A stretch of 64,000 bases of DNA from an uncultured Lachnospiraceae bacterium (GCA_947178125.1 CAMWXB010000007.1:1-64000), one strand, 5' to 3'; shown: positions 8,709 through 18,041, counted from the first letter of the stretch. Made by a program: numbers and translations. Notes: a model not told the origin generated them from the sequence alone.

Positions 8709-9959
8709 ATGCGGTTAAGCAAAAGAATCCTGCTTTTGGCGGCGTTCATTTCCGGCATTTCGTATCCGGGCAGATGCGGCAGCATGACAGGAGCGGGAAA
8801 TGCGAAGATGGCTGAGCTTATGGCGGATGGGATGGCGGCCGGAGAAACGGCGGCTGAAACAGTGGAGGCGGAGCGTGTTTCTGCAGTTTATTGTGCCGTT
8901 TATGAGGAGGCGATGCGGACGAATACGACGGGCAGTCTGGATATGATGCGGAAAATAATCGCTGAATTGGGAAAGGGGGGTTATGCGGCGGTCGATAGCG
9001 ATAATCAGGTGGATATGGTCAATCCGGAATTGGTCCTGCGTTTTTGTGAGGCGGTGGAAGATGCGGAGATGGCAAAGCTGACAGTCATTGTACCTGCCCG
9101 TCTGGGCAGCTTTGTGAAATATGACTTTGAGACAGAAAAGGGAGATGTGTATATCCTCAGGGGGTATTATCAGTATGAAAACGGATATATGCAGAACAGG
9201 AGCACGGCCATTTATTCTGCCGATGCGTGGCAGTATACGGAAGAGGGATATCTGTTATTTGAGGGAAGTTATTATACGGCAGAATCTTATGTGCTCGTAT
9301 GCAGCGATGAGCCGGAATATGCCGCATTCAGGACAGCGCCGTTAGAAGAAAAATGCCGGGAACTGAATCGAAAGTATATTCTCCCGGCCGGTTATCAAAT
9401 GAATGAACTGTTTTTGACGGATTGGAGCGAGGAAGATTTTGCGGGCATCGATTTTTATGATCTGTTTGACGTGTTGTATGAGGAAGTGAATGGACGGTGC
9501 AATCCCTATAAAATGGATGAGAATCCAAACGTAGGAACGATTTATCAGATACCGGCAGAAGAATTTGAAGGCGTTATCATGCGGTATTTCGAGATAGACC
9601 AGGAAACGCTCCGTTCCCGGACGAGCTACCTGCCACAGGAAAAGGCATACGAATACAGGCCGAGGGGATTTTACGAACTGGGTTACACCAATATTCCATA
9701 TCCGGAAGTGGTGGATTATGAAGAGAAGCCGGATGGAACGATTGAACTGATCGTGAATGCCGTATTTCCTTATGAAAAAACGGCCAAAGCTTACTCCCAC
9801 AAAGTTGTGGTCAGGCCATTACAGGACGGCGGATTTCAATATGTATCCAACGAAAAGCTGGCGCCGGAAGAGGATTATCGTATCTGGTGGTATTCCGAAC
9901 GTCTGTCGGAAGAAGCGTGGAAAGAGACTTATGGAGACCAGATTAAAGTTTTCCGATGA
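8709..9959 (+). CDS. Exported protein of unknown function
   Basis: About 416 residues from MRLSKRILLLAAF, a signal peptide with a KR n-region. The mature part is rich in Tyr and acidic residues, with no motif I recognise. An earlier ATG at 8688 also has a good site (GGGAG, six bases), giving seven extra residues (MEEGRKK); the later start makes the better signal peptide. No lipobox (the Cys is preceded by PGR). Isolated gene, convergent with the carbamate kinase. Confidence 0.7.
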   Translation: MRLSKRILLLAAFISGISYPGRCGSMTGAGNAKMAELMADGMAAGETAAETVEAERVSAVYCAVYEEAMRTNTTGSLDMMRKIIAELGKGGYAAVDSDNQVDMVNPELVLRFCEAVEDAEMAKLTVIVPARLGSFVKYDFETEKGDVYILRGYYQYENGYMQNRSTAIYSADAWQYTEEGYLLFEGSYYTAESYVLVCSDEPEYAAFRTAPLEEKCRELNRKYILPAGYQMNELFLTDWSEEDFAGIDFYDLFDVLYEEVNGRCNPYKMDENPNVGTIYQIPAEEFEGVIMRYFEIDQETLRSRTSYLPQEKAYEYRPRGFYELGYTNIPYPEVVDYEEKPDGTIELIVNAVFPYEKTAKAYSHKVVVRPLQDGGFQYVSNEKLAPEEDYRIWWYSERLSEEAWKETYGDQIKVFR

Positions 9960-9967
9960 AAAACATC

Positions 9968-9996
9968 AAAAAAGAGCGCCGCTGTGGTGACGCTCT
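9968..9996 (-). terminator. Intrinsic terminator of carbamate kinase gene
   Basis: Read on the reverse strand: AGAGCG...CGCTCT stem (one mismatch inside) with a 4-nt loop followed by TTTTTT. It also separates the convergent exported-protein gene. Confidence 0.8.
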
Positions 9997-10029
9997 TCTG
10001 CAGTATTTTCCAGAATAATGAACACGGTA

Positions 10030-10965
10030 TTACTGTGTGATGACCGTTCCGCTTTTGCCTTTGATGGCATCGGATACGGTGGAAAGGGAGGTGATCAGGA
10101 CGCTTCCTTCCGGTACGGCTTCCAGATAGGTGATAGCTGCCTCAATCTTGGGAAGCATCGTGCCTTTTTCAAATTCCCCTTTTGCGATGTAATCCTTTGC
10201 TTCCGCAACGCTCATATGCTCGATGGGCGCCTGGTCTTCTTTGCCGAAGTTCCGGTAAACATAGGGAACACTCGTCAGAATAATCAGTTCGTCTACTTTC
10301 AGATCGCCTGCCAGTTTGCCGGCGATGGAGTCTTTTTCAATGACGGCGGATGCGCCTTTTAATACATGATTCTGCTCAATAACGGGAATACCGCCGCCGC
10401 CGCAGGCAATTACGACCTGACCGGCATCTGCAAGAGTGCGGATAGCGTCAATTTCTACGATATCAATCGGTTTAGGTGCGGCAACGACACGCTGGAACCC
10501 CTTACCGGGGTTTTCGATTACATAGTTTCCTTTTTTGATTTCCGTTTCGGCATCTTCTTTGGACATGTATCTTCCGATGACTTTAGTCGGTTCATAAAAT
10601 GCTTCATCGTAAGGGTCCACGGTCACCTGTGTTAAAATTGTGCTGACAGGTTTGGAGATACCGCGGGCAAGCAGCTCCGTACGCAGAGTATTCTGAATAT
10701 CATAGCCGACATAGCCCTGGCTCATTGCAGAGCAGACACACATTGGTGCGGGCGTGTAATCAATGTAGACACGGCGCAGCTCGGTCATGGCTTTGTGAAT
10801 CATGCTGACCTGCGGGCCGTTGCTGTGCGTGATCGTCAGCTGGTAATCGGCTTCTACCAGATCGGCAAGCGCTTTTGCGGTTATTTTCACGGCATCCCAC
10901 TGTTCCATTGTGGTATAGCCCAATGCTTCATGTCCAAGAGATACAACGACCTTCTTTTTGCTCAT
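10030..10965 (-). CDS. arcC: Carbamate kinase (ArcC-like)
   Basis: A 311-residue amino acid kinase family protein that aligns with carbamate kinase: THSNGPQV, CSAMSQGYVGYDIQN, TQVTVDP, GKGFQRVVAAPKPIDIVE, ACGGGGIPV, EKDSIAGKLA and LTSVPYVYRNFG. The enzyme makes ATP from carbamoyl phosphate. The N-terminal phosphate loop reads SLGHEALG instead of the usual ALGGNAL, a variant form. No arginine deiminase or ornithine carbamoyltransferase is adjacent; it stands alone, so it may serve purine or agmatine breakdown encoded elsewhere. Its leader ends in the start-codon repeat motif (GAGAAAGGCATGG). Confidence 0.88.
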   Translation of the reverse strand: MSKKKVVVSLGHEALGYTTMEQWDAVKITAKALADLVEADYQLTITHSNGPQVSMIHKAMTELRRVYIDYTPAPMCVCSAMSQGYVGYDIQNTLRTELLARGISKPVSTILTQVTVDPYDEAFYEPTKVIGRYMSKEDAETEIKKGNYVIENPGKGFQRVVAAPKPIDIVEIDAIRTLADAGQVVIACGGGGIPVIEQNHVLKGASAVIEKDSIAGKLAGDLKVDELIILTSVPYVYRNFGKEDQAPIEHMSVAEAKDYIAKGEFEKGTMLPKIEAAITYLEAVPEGSVLITSLSTVSDAIKGKSGTVITQ

Positions 10966-10985
10966 AATATATCCATGCCTTTCTC
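10963..10985 (-). repeat. Start-codon motif (family E), reverse copy
   Basis: On the reverse strand GAGAAAGGCATGG then ATATATTATG, ending on the arcC start codon. Compare the copies at 14091, 51156 and 52101. Confidence 0.5.
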
Positions 10986-11066
10986 TTATTTGCTGATTCC
11001 TATTAAAGATGTTCCCATTATAACAAAAATGCAGGAAGTTGGCAAGGCTGTGCGGGGAAGATTAGG

Positions 11067-11096
11067 TTGACAGTCCTTTCCGAAATGGAGTAATAT
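11067..11096 (+). promoter_or_regulatory. Sigma-70-type promoter of the GGDEF-EAL gene
   Basis: TTGACA at 11067, an 18-bp spacer and TAATAT at 11091, about 60 bp before the start codon. Confidence 0.55.
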
Positions 11097-11154
11097 TAAA
11101 ATAGAGTTTTAGCTATAGGATAGCAGCACTGTTGGGAAAACGGGAAGGGGCTAC

Positions 11155-12834
11155 ATGGGGGATAAAAAATTACAAAATATGTCACTCGATCAGATCAAAT
11201 CCATTATGGATGTGATACAGATGTCTTCCGAAGCATATCTGTATATTCTGGATCTTGATTCCGATATCTATATGATTCCGGAAAAACTGACGGAACGGGT
11301 CGCACTGGACTCCACGCGGATCGAGCATTGTACGGAAGCTTTGAAGTCGGTCATCCATCCGTCCGATTATCAAATGGTAGTAGATGATATTGCCAGATGC
11401 GCTTCGGGCGAGCAGGACGGGCACGACCTGGAATACCGCTGGCTAAGCAGGGACAACAGGGTCATGTGGATAAGCTGCCGCGGAACGGTCGTTACCGGCG
11501 CGGACGGGAACAAGCTGCTCGTGGGAAAAATTACGGAGCTTGGCAGAAAGGCTAAGGCCGATAATGTGACCGGACTTCGCAGAGAGACAAGATTTCGGCT
11601 GGATGCGGAAGAAATCCTGCGGGACAGGCCGGAGTCCATCCGGTACTGTATGCGGATCGGTATTGATAATTTTAAAGAGATCAACGAAAAAGACGGCGTG
11701 GAAGCCGGTGACGAGATTCTTTATAAAATGTCGAAATGTATTACAGACGTGGTCTTGGATGGTGTTGATGTTTACCGCCTTGTAGCCGATGAATTTATGA
11801 TCATGGATTCGGTTTCAGACCCCGGTGAAGACCCGAGGAAAATCTACAGGCAGATTTGTGCCAAGGTGGCAGAGGTCGTGCGGGAGAATGACTACAGCCG
11901 GTTCTATACTGTTTCTGCGGGCGTTCTTTATAAGGATTTTGCCGGAAAGAACAGCGACGAACTGATGCGGCTTTCGGAATTTGCCTTGAATGAGGCGAAG
12001 CGCAGAGGAAAGAATCAGGTGGCGCTTTTTTGTCAGGAAGATTATGATAAATATCTGGAACAATTGGATATCCGAAAAGAATTAAGACGGGATATAGCCA
12101 ATGATTTTCGTGGTTTTCGAGTATATTATCAGCCTATCGTAGATGCGGATACCTATCAGGTGGTCGGTGCGGAAGCGCTTCTTCGGTGGAAGAGCGAAAA
12201 GTATGGAAATGTTTCGCCGGCGGTCATGATTCCGATCATGGAGGAAAGCGGCCTGATCATTCCGGTAGGACGTTATGTCTTGTGGGAAGCTGCCAGAATG
12301 TGCAGAAAATGGCAGGCAGTCGTTCCGAGATTTCATGTCAATGTGAATTTATCCTATGTACAGGTGCATAAAAGCGATTTGATGAATGATGTCGTCCAGT
12401 GTATCAAAGAAGTCGGGATTACACCGGACAGTCTTGTTCTGGAATTGACGGAGAGCGGCTATATCGAAACGGATAACCGTATTCAGGAGTTATTCCGGGA
12501 TTTAAAGGAGAGAAAGATCAATCTCGCTATCGATGATTTTGGTACGGGCTATTCTAATATGCGTTATCTGAAAGAAATTGAAGCCAAGACGATAAAATTG
12601 GACAGAAGCTTTGTTTTGCAGGCATTGCAGAATGATTATGACTATACGATCATTTGTCATTTGATCGATATGATACACAGCGTGGGTTCCACCGTGTGTA
12701 TGGAAGGGATTGAGTATACACACGAACTGGAGAAAATGAAACAGGCGGGACCGGATATGATTCAGGGCTTTCTGTTCGGAAGGCCGGCGCCTGCTGAAGA
12801 ATTTGAAGACAGTTTTATCACAAATTCTCCCTGA
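11155..12834 (+). CDS. PAS-GGDEF-EAL protein, probable c-di-GMP phosphodiesterase
   Basis: A 559-residue cytoplasmic protein with no membrane span. Residues ~15-125 look like a PAS sensor. Residues ~135-290 form a GGDEF domain whose signature is degenerate (LVADEF in place of GGDEF), so cyclase activity is unlikely. Residues ~310-555 form an EAL domain with the key motifs: EALLRW, NVNLSYVQ, ELTESGYIE, IDDFGTGYSN, KLDRSF, EGIE and QGFLFGRP. It should hydrolyse cyclic di-GMP, with GGDEF acting as a regulatory GTP-binding module. Its last 17 bp overlap the convergent LacI gene. Confidence 0.9.
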   Translation: MGDKKLQNMSLDQIKSIMDVIQMSSEAYLYILDLDSDIYMIPEKLTERVALDSTRIEHCTEALKSVIHPSDYQMVVDDIARCASGEQDGHDLEYRWLSRDNRVMWISCRGTVVTGADGNKLLVGKITELGRKAKADNVTGLRRETRFRLDAEEILRDRPESIRYCMRIGIDNFKEINEKDGVEAGDEILYKMSKCITDVVLDGVDVYRLVADEFMIMDSVSDPGEDPRKIYRQICAKVAEVVRENDYSRFYTVSAGVLYKDFAGKNSDELMRLSEFALNEAKRRGKNQVALFCQEDYDKYLEQLDIRKELRRDIANDFRGFRVYYQPIVDADTYQVVGAEALLRWKSEKYGNVSPAVMIPIMEESGLIIPVGRYVLWEAARMCRKWQAVVPRFHVNVNLSYVQVHKSDLMNDVVQCIKEVGITPDSLVLELTESGYIETDNRIQELFRDLKERKINLAIDDFGTGYSNMRYLKEIEAKTIKLDRSFVLQALQNDYDYTIICHLIDMIHSVGSTVCMEGIEYTHELEKMKQAGPDMIQGFLFGRPAPAEEFEDSFITNSP

Positions 12835-13834
12835 TGCGGATGTCAATATCTACATAATTGTACTCTGCCTGCGGGGACTCTCCTGTTGTCAGATGGGCAA
12901 ACAGAATATCAAGGGGTTTAGAACCCTGTAATAAGGGCTGTTGGCAGATAGTTGCTGCGATCAGTCCTTTTTTGATCAGTTCTTTTGTTGTTTCCACCAT
13001 ATCGTAGGTGAATATTTTAATGTCATACTGACGGCCGGATGCGATAACGGCGCGACAGCCGCCGTAGACGCCGCCGGCGGTAAAATAAAGCGCGTTAATT
13101 TCGGGGTGCGCTTTTAAAAGCCGCGAAGTCATTTCGTAGCTTTCAAAATCATCATCCTGGTTCGTAACCGTAGCGGAAATATGGATGTTTTCGCAATCCT
13201 TGATGACATCTCTGAAACCGGCGATGCGTTCCGTGTGACAGAGGACATTTCCGGAACCTGAGATGATGCCCGTATATACCTGTCCGGTGGTCATCAGGCG
13301 CATCAGTCCGGCAGCAGTCTGACCGGAGCGGTAATAGTTACAGCCGACATAGGCGATGCGCCTGGAAGCTTCAATATCGGTATTCAATGTGACGACCGGA
13401 ATGTGCTGTTCGTATAAAGCATTGATCTTTCGGCGGACGGCGTTGTCATTATAAGGGGAAAGGGCGAGTCCGTTCACGCCTTCGGCGGTCAGTTCATCAA
13501 TGGCGGCAAGCTGTTCTTCCCGGTCATAATCGGTCTGTCGGATGAGGACGGTACAGTTATAGCTTTCCAGTTCGGCCGCTTTTTCGGAAATGCCGCGGAG
13601 AACTTCTTCATAGAATGGATTTCCCTTACCGAGAAGGACGACGCCGAGTTTCAGCTTTCGTTTCTGGGCAGCAAGAACGATGCCGGCTCTGTTTGGCTTG
13701 TAGTCGAGTGCCTGGGCGATTTCCAGTATTTTCTCTGCAGTTTTGGGATTGACTGCGCCGCGGTGATTCAGGACACGGTCTACCGTGCCTCTCGATACGC
13801 CGGCGAGCGCTGCAATTTCTTTGATGGTTGCCAT
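12818..13834 (-). CDS. LacI family transcriptional regulator
   Basis: A 338-residue repressor. Helix-turn-helix at the start (TIKEIAALAGVSRGTVDRVL) with the hinge helix PNRAGIVLAAQKR, then a periplasmic-binding-protein-like ligand domain of the RbsB type (ending at RENL). It is divergent from the FGGY kinase operon at 14139, with 304 bp between, and is the likely sugar-responsive repressor of it. GGGAAC direct repeats in the gap are possible binding sites. Confidence 0.9.
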   Translation of the reverse strand: MATIKEIAALAGVSRGTVDRVLNHRGAVNPKTAEKILEIAQALDYKPNRAGIVLAAQKRKLKLGVVLLGKGNPFYEEVLRGISEKAAELESYNCTVLIRQTDYDREEQLAAIDELTAEGVNGLALSPYNDNAVRRKINALYEQHIPVVTLNTDIEASRRIAYVGCNYYRSGQTAAGLMRLMTTGQVYTGIISGSGNVLCHTERIAGFRDVIKDCENIHISATVTNQDDDFESYEMTSRLLKAHPEINALYFTAGGVYGGCRAVIASGRQYDIKIFTYDMVETTKELIKKGLIAATICQQPLLQGSKPLDILFAHLTTGESPQAEYNYVDIDIRIRENL

Positions 13835-14011
13835 GGGTTTCTCCGCGTGTATTCTTTTTGCTTATCTATTTTACGTTACCATAAACGGGAACACTAAGTC
13901 AAACGGAAAACGGGAACGGGAACAATATCGTGATTATGAACAAATCAGTAAGCGGTGAAAGGCTTGAAAATGCCCTGTTTTTGTACATTCTTCCAAAAAT
14001 GACAAGGGGTC

Positions 14012-14040
14012 TTGATTTTCCGTTTCCGAGGGATTATGAT
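14012..14040 (+). promoter_or_regulatory. Promoter of the sugar kinase operon
   Basis: TTGATT at 14012, a 17-bp spacer and TATGAT at 14035, about 100 bp before the kinase start codon. Confidence 0.6.
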
Positions 14041-14090
14041 AAAAGAAACGTGCCCGTGCACATTGAGCCTTGTCAGGCAGTCTTTTGTAT

Positions 14091-14125
14091 GCGCAGGTTG
14101 AGAGAAGGGCATAGTTATAAAGATG
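14091..14125 (+). repeat. Start-codon motif (family E) in kinase leader
   Basis: GCGCAGGTTGAGAGAAGGGC then ATAGTTATAAAGATG. Here the motif ends before a separate ribosome site (GAAGGAGGG) that serves the real start at 14139. Confidence 0.65.
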
Positions 14126-14138
14126 AAGGAGGGTTACA

Positions 14139-15608
14139 ATGCTGTATATAGGCGTAGATTTGGGAACATCGGCAGTCAAGTTGCTGTTAATGGATGGCGG
14201 GGGAAAGATTCAGAATATCGTATCTAAAGAATATCCGTTGTATTTTCCGCATCCGGGCTGGTCGGAACAGAAACCGGAGGACTGGTATGAGCAGACGATA
14301 GCCGGTATCAAAGAACTGTTAAAGGATTTTGATAAGAGTCAGGTAGCCGGCATCAGCTTCGGCGGACAGATGCACGGACTTGTCATTCTGGATGAAAAGG
14401 ACGAAGTGATTCGTCCCGCTATTTTGTGGAACGATGGAAGAACCTCTGAAGAATGTGATTATCTGAATAATGTCATCGGTAAAGACAAACTGTCCGAGTA
14501 TACGGCCAATATCTCTTTTACCGGATTTACCGCACCGAAGATTCTCTGGGTAAAAAATAAGGAGCCGGAGAATTTTGCAAGAATATGCAGGATCATGCTG
14601 CCGAAAGATTATATTGCCTATAAATTGACAGGCGTTCACTGTACCGACGTATCGGATGCTTCGGGAATGCTAATCTTCGATGTGAAGAACCGCTGCTGGT
14701 CGAAGGAAATGTGTGATATCTGCGGCGTGAAAGAAGAGCAGCTTGCGAAGATTTATGAAAGTTATGAGACCGTGGGTACCGTGCTTCCTGAAATTGCAAA
14801 GGAGCTTGGCATTTCGGAGAACGTCAAGGTGGCGGCCGGAGCGGGCGATAATGCGGCGGCGGCCGTAGGTACGGGAACGGTCGGAGACGGCATGTGTAAT
14901 ATTTCACTGGGCACCAGCGGAACGATCTTCATCTCGTCCAATAAATTCGGGGTAGACAAGTTCAATGCGCTGCACGCTTTTGCACATGCTGACGGACATT
15001 ATCATTTAATGGGCTGCATGCTGAGCGCGGCGTCCTGTAATAAATGGTGGATGGACGATATTATCGGAACGGGTGATTACGGCACGGAGCAGAAAGAAAT
15101 TACGAAGCTGGGAGAGAATCATGTTTATTTCCTTCCTTATCTGATGGGAGAACGTTCTCCGCACAATAACCCGAATGCGAGAGGAACGTTCATCGGTATG
15201 ACAATGGATACGACGAGAGCCGATATGACGCAGGCTGTTCTGGAAGGTGTGGCTTTTGCACTGCGCGACTCTTTCGAGGTGGCAAAATCTCTCGGCGTTA
15301 AGATTGACAGGACAAAAATCTGCGGCGGCGGCGCGAAGAGCCCTCTCTGGAAAAAAATTATTGCGAATGTCCTGAATTTAAAAGTTGACGTTATTGAGAG
15401 CGAAGAGGGACCGGCTATGGGCGGCGCGATGTTAGCGGCGGTTGCCTGCGGTGAGTATACGAATGTTGAAGAAGCAGCGGCCAGAATCGTCAAGGTAGTC
15501 GATACGGTAGAGCCGACACCGGAGCTGGTGGAAAAATATGAGGCGCGCTATCAGCAGTTTAAGGAAATCTATCCGGCCTGCAAGGCGCTTTTTGATAAGA
15601 TCCAGTAA
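14139..15608 (+). CDS. xylB: FGGY-family carbohydrate kinase (xylulokinase-like)
   Basis: A 489-residue sugar kinase: N-terminal phosphate motif IGVDLGTSAVKLLLMD, SFGGQMHGLV (xylulokinase signature), AILWNDGRT, LPKDYIAYKLTG, SDASGMLIFD, and the C-terminal CGGGAKSPLWKKI ATP-binding motif. It phosphorylates a ketopentose at O5, D-xylulose in the named enzymes; the neighbouring fucose-isomerase-like gene leaves room for another keto sugar. First gene of an operon with DUF4867 and the isomerase. Strong GAAGGAGGG site. Confidence 0.9.
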   Translation: MLYIGVDLGTSAVKLLLMDGGGKIQNIVSKEYPLYFPHPGWSEQKPEDWYEQTIAGIKELLKDFDKSQVAGISFGGQMHGLVILDEKDEVIRPAILWNDGRTSEECDYLNNVIGKDKLSEYTANISFTGFTAPKILWVKNKEPENFARICRIMLPKDYIAYKLTGVHCTDVSDASGMLIFDVKNRCWSKEMCDICGVKEEQLAKIYESYETVGTVLPEIAKELGISENVKVAAGAGDNAAAAVGTGTVGDGMCNISLGTSGTIFISSNKFGVDKFNALHAFAHADGHYHLMGCMLSAASCNKWWMDDIIGTGDYGTEQKEITKLGENHVYFLPYLMGERSPHNNPNARGTFIGMTMDTTRADMTQAVLEGVAFALRDSFEVAKSLGVKIDRTKICGGGAKSPLWKKIIANVLNLKVDVIESEEGPAMGGAMLAAVACGEYTNVEEAAARIVKVVDTVEPTPELVEKYEARYQQFKEIYPACKALFDKIQ

Positions 15609-15698
15609 CCTTAAATCGCAGGCTGGCACCGGAAACTTTTGAAAATATGGTTTTGCAAATGCCGGTCTGGCTTAAAGTGGAAAGGAGAACTCAAAAGT

Positions 15699-16322
15699 AT
15701 GGAAATTAAAAAAATTACAGACCCTGCATTCCGCAAATATGGCAGGGTAGTGCAGGGAATCGATTTCAGCAATTTAGTGGATGCAATTAAAAAAGAGACA
15801 CCGCTGCCGGAGGGCGTTGCCTATGAGCCGTCTATCGCGGCATTAGAGGCGACAGCGGCGGCGAAGGAACTTCAGAAAAAAACATATGGCGAGCTGCCGA
15901 TTGAAGTGGGTTACTGCAACGGACATAATTACAAACTAAATGCGGTCGAGTACCATAGAAGTTCCGAAATCAATGTTGCGGCTACAGATGCGGTTTTGAT
16001 CGTCGGTATGCAGCAGGATATTACGGATGATTTCACTTACGATACGTCCCTGATGGAAGCTTTTCTCGTACCGGAAGGAACCGCAGTAGAGATTTATGCG
16101 ACGACACTTCATTATGCGCCGTGCAGTGCGAATGACGGCGGCTTCAAAGTGGGCATCGTTCTGCCTGCTGGCACGAATTATCCGCTGAAAGATTCACACG
16201 AAGGCTGGGAAGATGCGCTGATCACCGCGCAGAACAAATGGCTCATCGGTCATGCCGAGGGCGGACTGGATGACGGCGCACATATCGGGCTGGTCGGAAA
16301 GAATTTAGATATCAGGGAATAG
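15699..16322 (+). CDS. DUF4867 family protein
   Basis: A 207-residue protein from MEIKKITDPAFRKYG, with AAGGAG upstream. It contains the GYCNGHNYKLNAVEYHRSSEINVA and HYAPC segments typical of DUF4867, a cupin-like family that travels with sugar isomerase and kinase genes. A role in handling the sugar or its anomer is a guess. The C-terminal stop TAG (16320-16322) is the first codon of the 83-bp hairpin repeat that follows. Confidence 0.82.
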   Translation: MEIKKITDPAFRKYGRVVQGIDFSNLVDAIKKETPLPEGVAYEPSIAALEATAAAKELQKKTYGELPIEVGYCNGHNYKLNAVEYHRSSEINVAATDAVLIVGMQQDITDDFTYDTSLMEAFLVPEGTAVEIYATTLHYAPCSANDGGFKVGIVLPAGTNYPLKDSHEGWEDALITAQNKWLIGHAEGGLDDGAHIGLVGKNLDIRE

Positions 16323-16402
16323 ATTGAAAAATCAGAGATTTTTCAATCGCGAATTTGTGCCTGCGGCGCAAATATCGCAGGTTGTGGGAAAGGCATGATT
16401 AT
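16320..16402 (+). repeat. Family C double-hairpin repeat, unit 1 (83 bp)
   Basis: Begins TAGATTGAAAAATC at the stop codon. First hairpin GATTGAAAAATC / GATTTTTCAATC; second GCGAATTTGTGCC...GCGCAAATATCGC; ends AGGTTGTGGGAAAGGCATG. A tandem copy follows. Confidence 0.85.
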
Positions 16403-16482
16403 TAGATTGAAAAATCAAAGATTTTTCAACCGCAAGTTTGTGCTTGCGCCCAAACTCGCAGGTTGAGAGAAGGCATGGAAGT
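16403..16482 (+). repeat. Family C double-hairpin repeat, unit 2 (80 bp)
   Basis: Same order as unit 1 (TAGATTGAAAAATC, second hairpin GCAAGTTTGTGCTTGC...CAAACTCGC, then AGGTTGAGAGAAGGCATG) with base changes in the second stem that largely preserve pairing. The tail links this family to the start-codon motif seen elsewhere. Confidence 0.85.
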
Positions 16483-16524
16483 TAGCATAATTACCGGTAG
16501 ACCCGGTTAAAGGAGGATATAACT

Positions 16525-18009
16525 ATGAACAATTTACCAAAAGTAAAAATCGGTATTGTGGCAGTGAGCCGTGACTGCTTCCCGGCATCTTTGGCAGTCA
16601 ACAGAAGAAAGGCGTTGGTAGAGGCCTACAATAAGGCATATGATGCTGCCGACATTTATGAGTGCCCTGTCTGCATTATCGAGAGCGAAATCGATATGGT
16701 CAATGCCTTAAAGGATATCAAAGAGAATGGCTGTAATGCGCTCTGCGTATATCTTGGCAACTTTGGTCCGGAAATTTCCGAGACGCTGCTTGCAAAACAT
16801 TTCGAAGGACCTAAGATGTTCGTGGCGGCGGCAGAAGAGTCCCAGAACGATCTGATTCAGGGCCGCGGCGACGCATACTGCGGTATGTTGAATGCAAGCT
16901 ATAACTTGAAACTTCGTAATGTAAGGGCATATATTCCGGAATATCCGGTAGGCGATGCAGAAGACTGTGCACAGATGATTCATGAGTTCATTCCGATTGC
17001 ACGCGCGATCGTAGGACTTTCCAGCCTGAAGATCATTTCTTTCGGTCCTCGTCCGTTGAACTTTTTAGCTTGTAACGCTCCGATCAAACAGCTTTACAAT
17101 CTGGGGGTTGAAATCGAAGAAAATTCAGAACTTGACCTGTTCGAAGCGTTCAAGAAGCATGAAGGCGATTCCCGTATCCCGGATGTTGTAAAGGATATGG
17201 AGGAAGAACTCGGCGCCGGCAATAACAAACCGGAAATTTTGCCGAAACTGGCGCAGTATGAACTGACACTCCTTGACTGGATTGAAGGACACAAAGGTTA
17301 TAGAGAGTATGTTGCGATCGCAGGAAAATGCTGGCCGGCATTCCAGACACAGTTCGGCTTTGTTCCCTGCTATGTAAACAGCCGTCTGACAGGAAGAGGC
17401 ATTCCGGTATCCTGTGAAGTGGATATTTACGGCTGTCTGAGCGAGTTCATCGGCGAGGCTGTCAGCGACGATATCGTTACGCTGCTCGATATTAACAACT
17501 CCGTTCCGAAGGATATGTATAAAGAAGCAATCGAAAATAAATTTGATTATAAATATACGGATACTTTTATGGGCTTCCACTGCGGAAATACCTGCTCCAA
17601 GAAGCTTTCCAAGTGCAGCATGGAATATCAGATGATCATGGCAAGAAGCCTTCCGGAAGAAGTGACACAGGGTACGCTGGAAGGAGACATCGTTCCCGGC
17701 GATATCACATTCTATCGTTTACAGAGCACGGCGGACAATATTCTGCGCGCGTATGTAGCAGAAGGTGAAGTCCTTCCGGTAGCGACCAAATCATTCGGCG
17801 GCATCGGTGTATTCGCGATTCCGGAGATGGGCAGATTCTATCGTCATGTATTGATCGAGAAGAATTATCCTCATCATGGCGCGGTTGCGTTCGGACACTA
17901 TGGAAAAGCGCTCTTTGAGGTATTCAAATATATCGGCGTAGAAGTAGGCGAGATTGGCTACAATCAGCCTAAGAGCAATCCGTATCCGACGGAGAATCCG
18001 TTTGCATAA
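16525..18009 (+). CDS. L-fucose isomerase-like protein
   Basis: A 494-residue member of the L-fucose/L-arabinose isomerase family (COG2407): KIGIVAVSRDCFPASLAVNRRK, VYLGNFGPE, KCWPAFQTQFGFVPCYVNSRLTGRGIPVSC split by the CEVDIYGC segment, and FMGFHCGNTCSKK near residue 350. It should interconvert an aldose and a ketose, which the FGGY kinase upstream then phosphorylates. Start has AAAGGAGG at good spacing. It ends the operon at a strong terminator. The true sugar is open. Confidence 0.88.
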   Translation: MNNLPKVKIGIVAVSRDCFPASLAVNRRKALVEAYNKAYDAADIYECPVCIIESEIDMVNALKDIKENGCNALCVYLGNFGPEISETLLAKHFEGPKMFVAAAEESQNDLIQGRGDAYCGMLNASYNLKLRNVRAYIPEYPVGDAEDCAQMIHEFIPIARAIVGLSSLKIISFGPRPLNFLACNAPIKQLYNLGVEIEENSELDLFEAFKKHEGDSRIPDVVKDMEEELGAGNNKPEILPKLAQYELTLLDWIEGHKGYREYVAIAGKCWPAFQTQFGFVPCYVNSRLTGRGIPVSCEVDIYGCLSEFIGEAVSDDIVTLLDINNSVPKDMYKEAIENKFDYKYTDTFMGFHCGNTCSKKLSKCSMEYQMIMARSLPEEVTQGTLEGDIVPGDITFYRLQSTADNILRAYVAEGEVLPVATKSFGGIGVFAIPEMGRFYRHVLIEKNYPHHGAVAFGHYGKALFEVFKYIGVEVGEIGYNQPKSNPYPTENPFA

Positions 18010-18041
18010 GGAGCATGAGCCTGCAGGGATATAATAAAGAA

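Larger units (their letters stand above)
13835..14138. other. Divergent control region, LacI gene / sugar kinase operon
   Basis: A 304-bp gap with no gene. It holds three GGGAAC words (13887, 13912, 13918), the last two in direct repeat, near the LacI start, the kinase promoter at 14012, and the leader motif at 14091. A reading frame seen here on either strand has no ribosome site and is not called. Confidence 0.5.
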
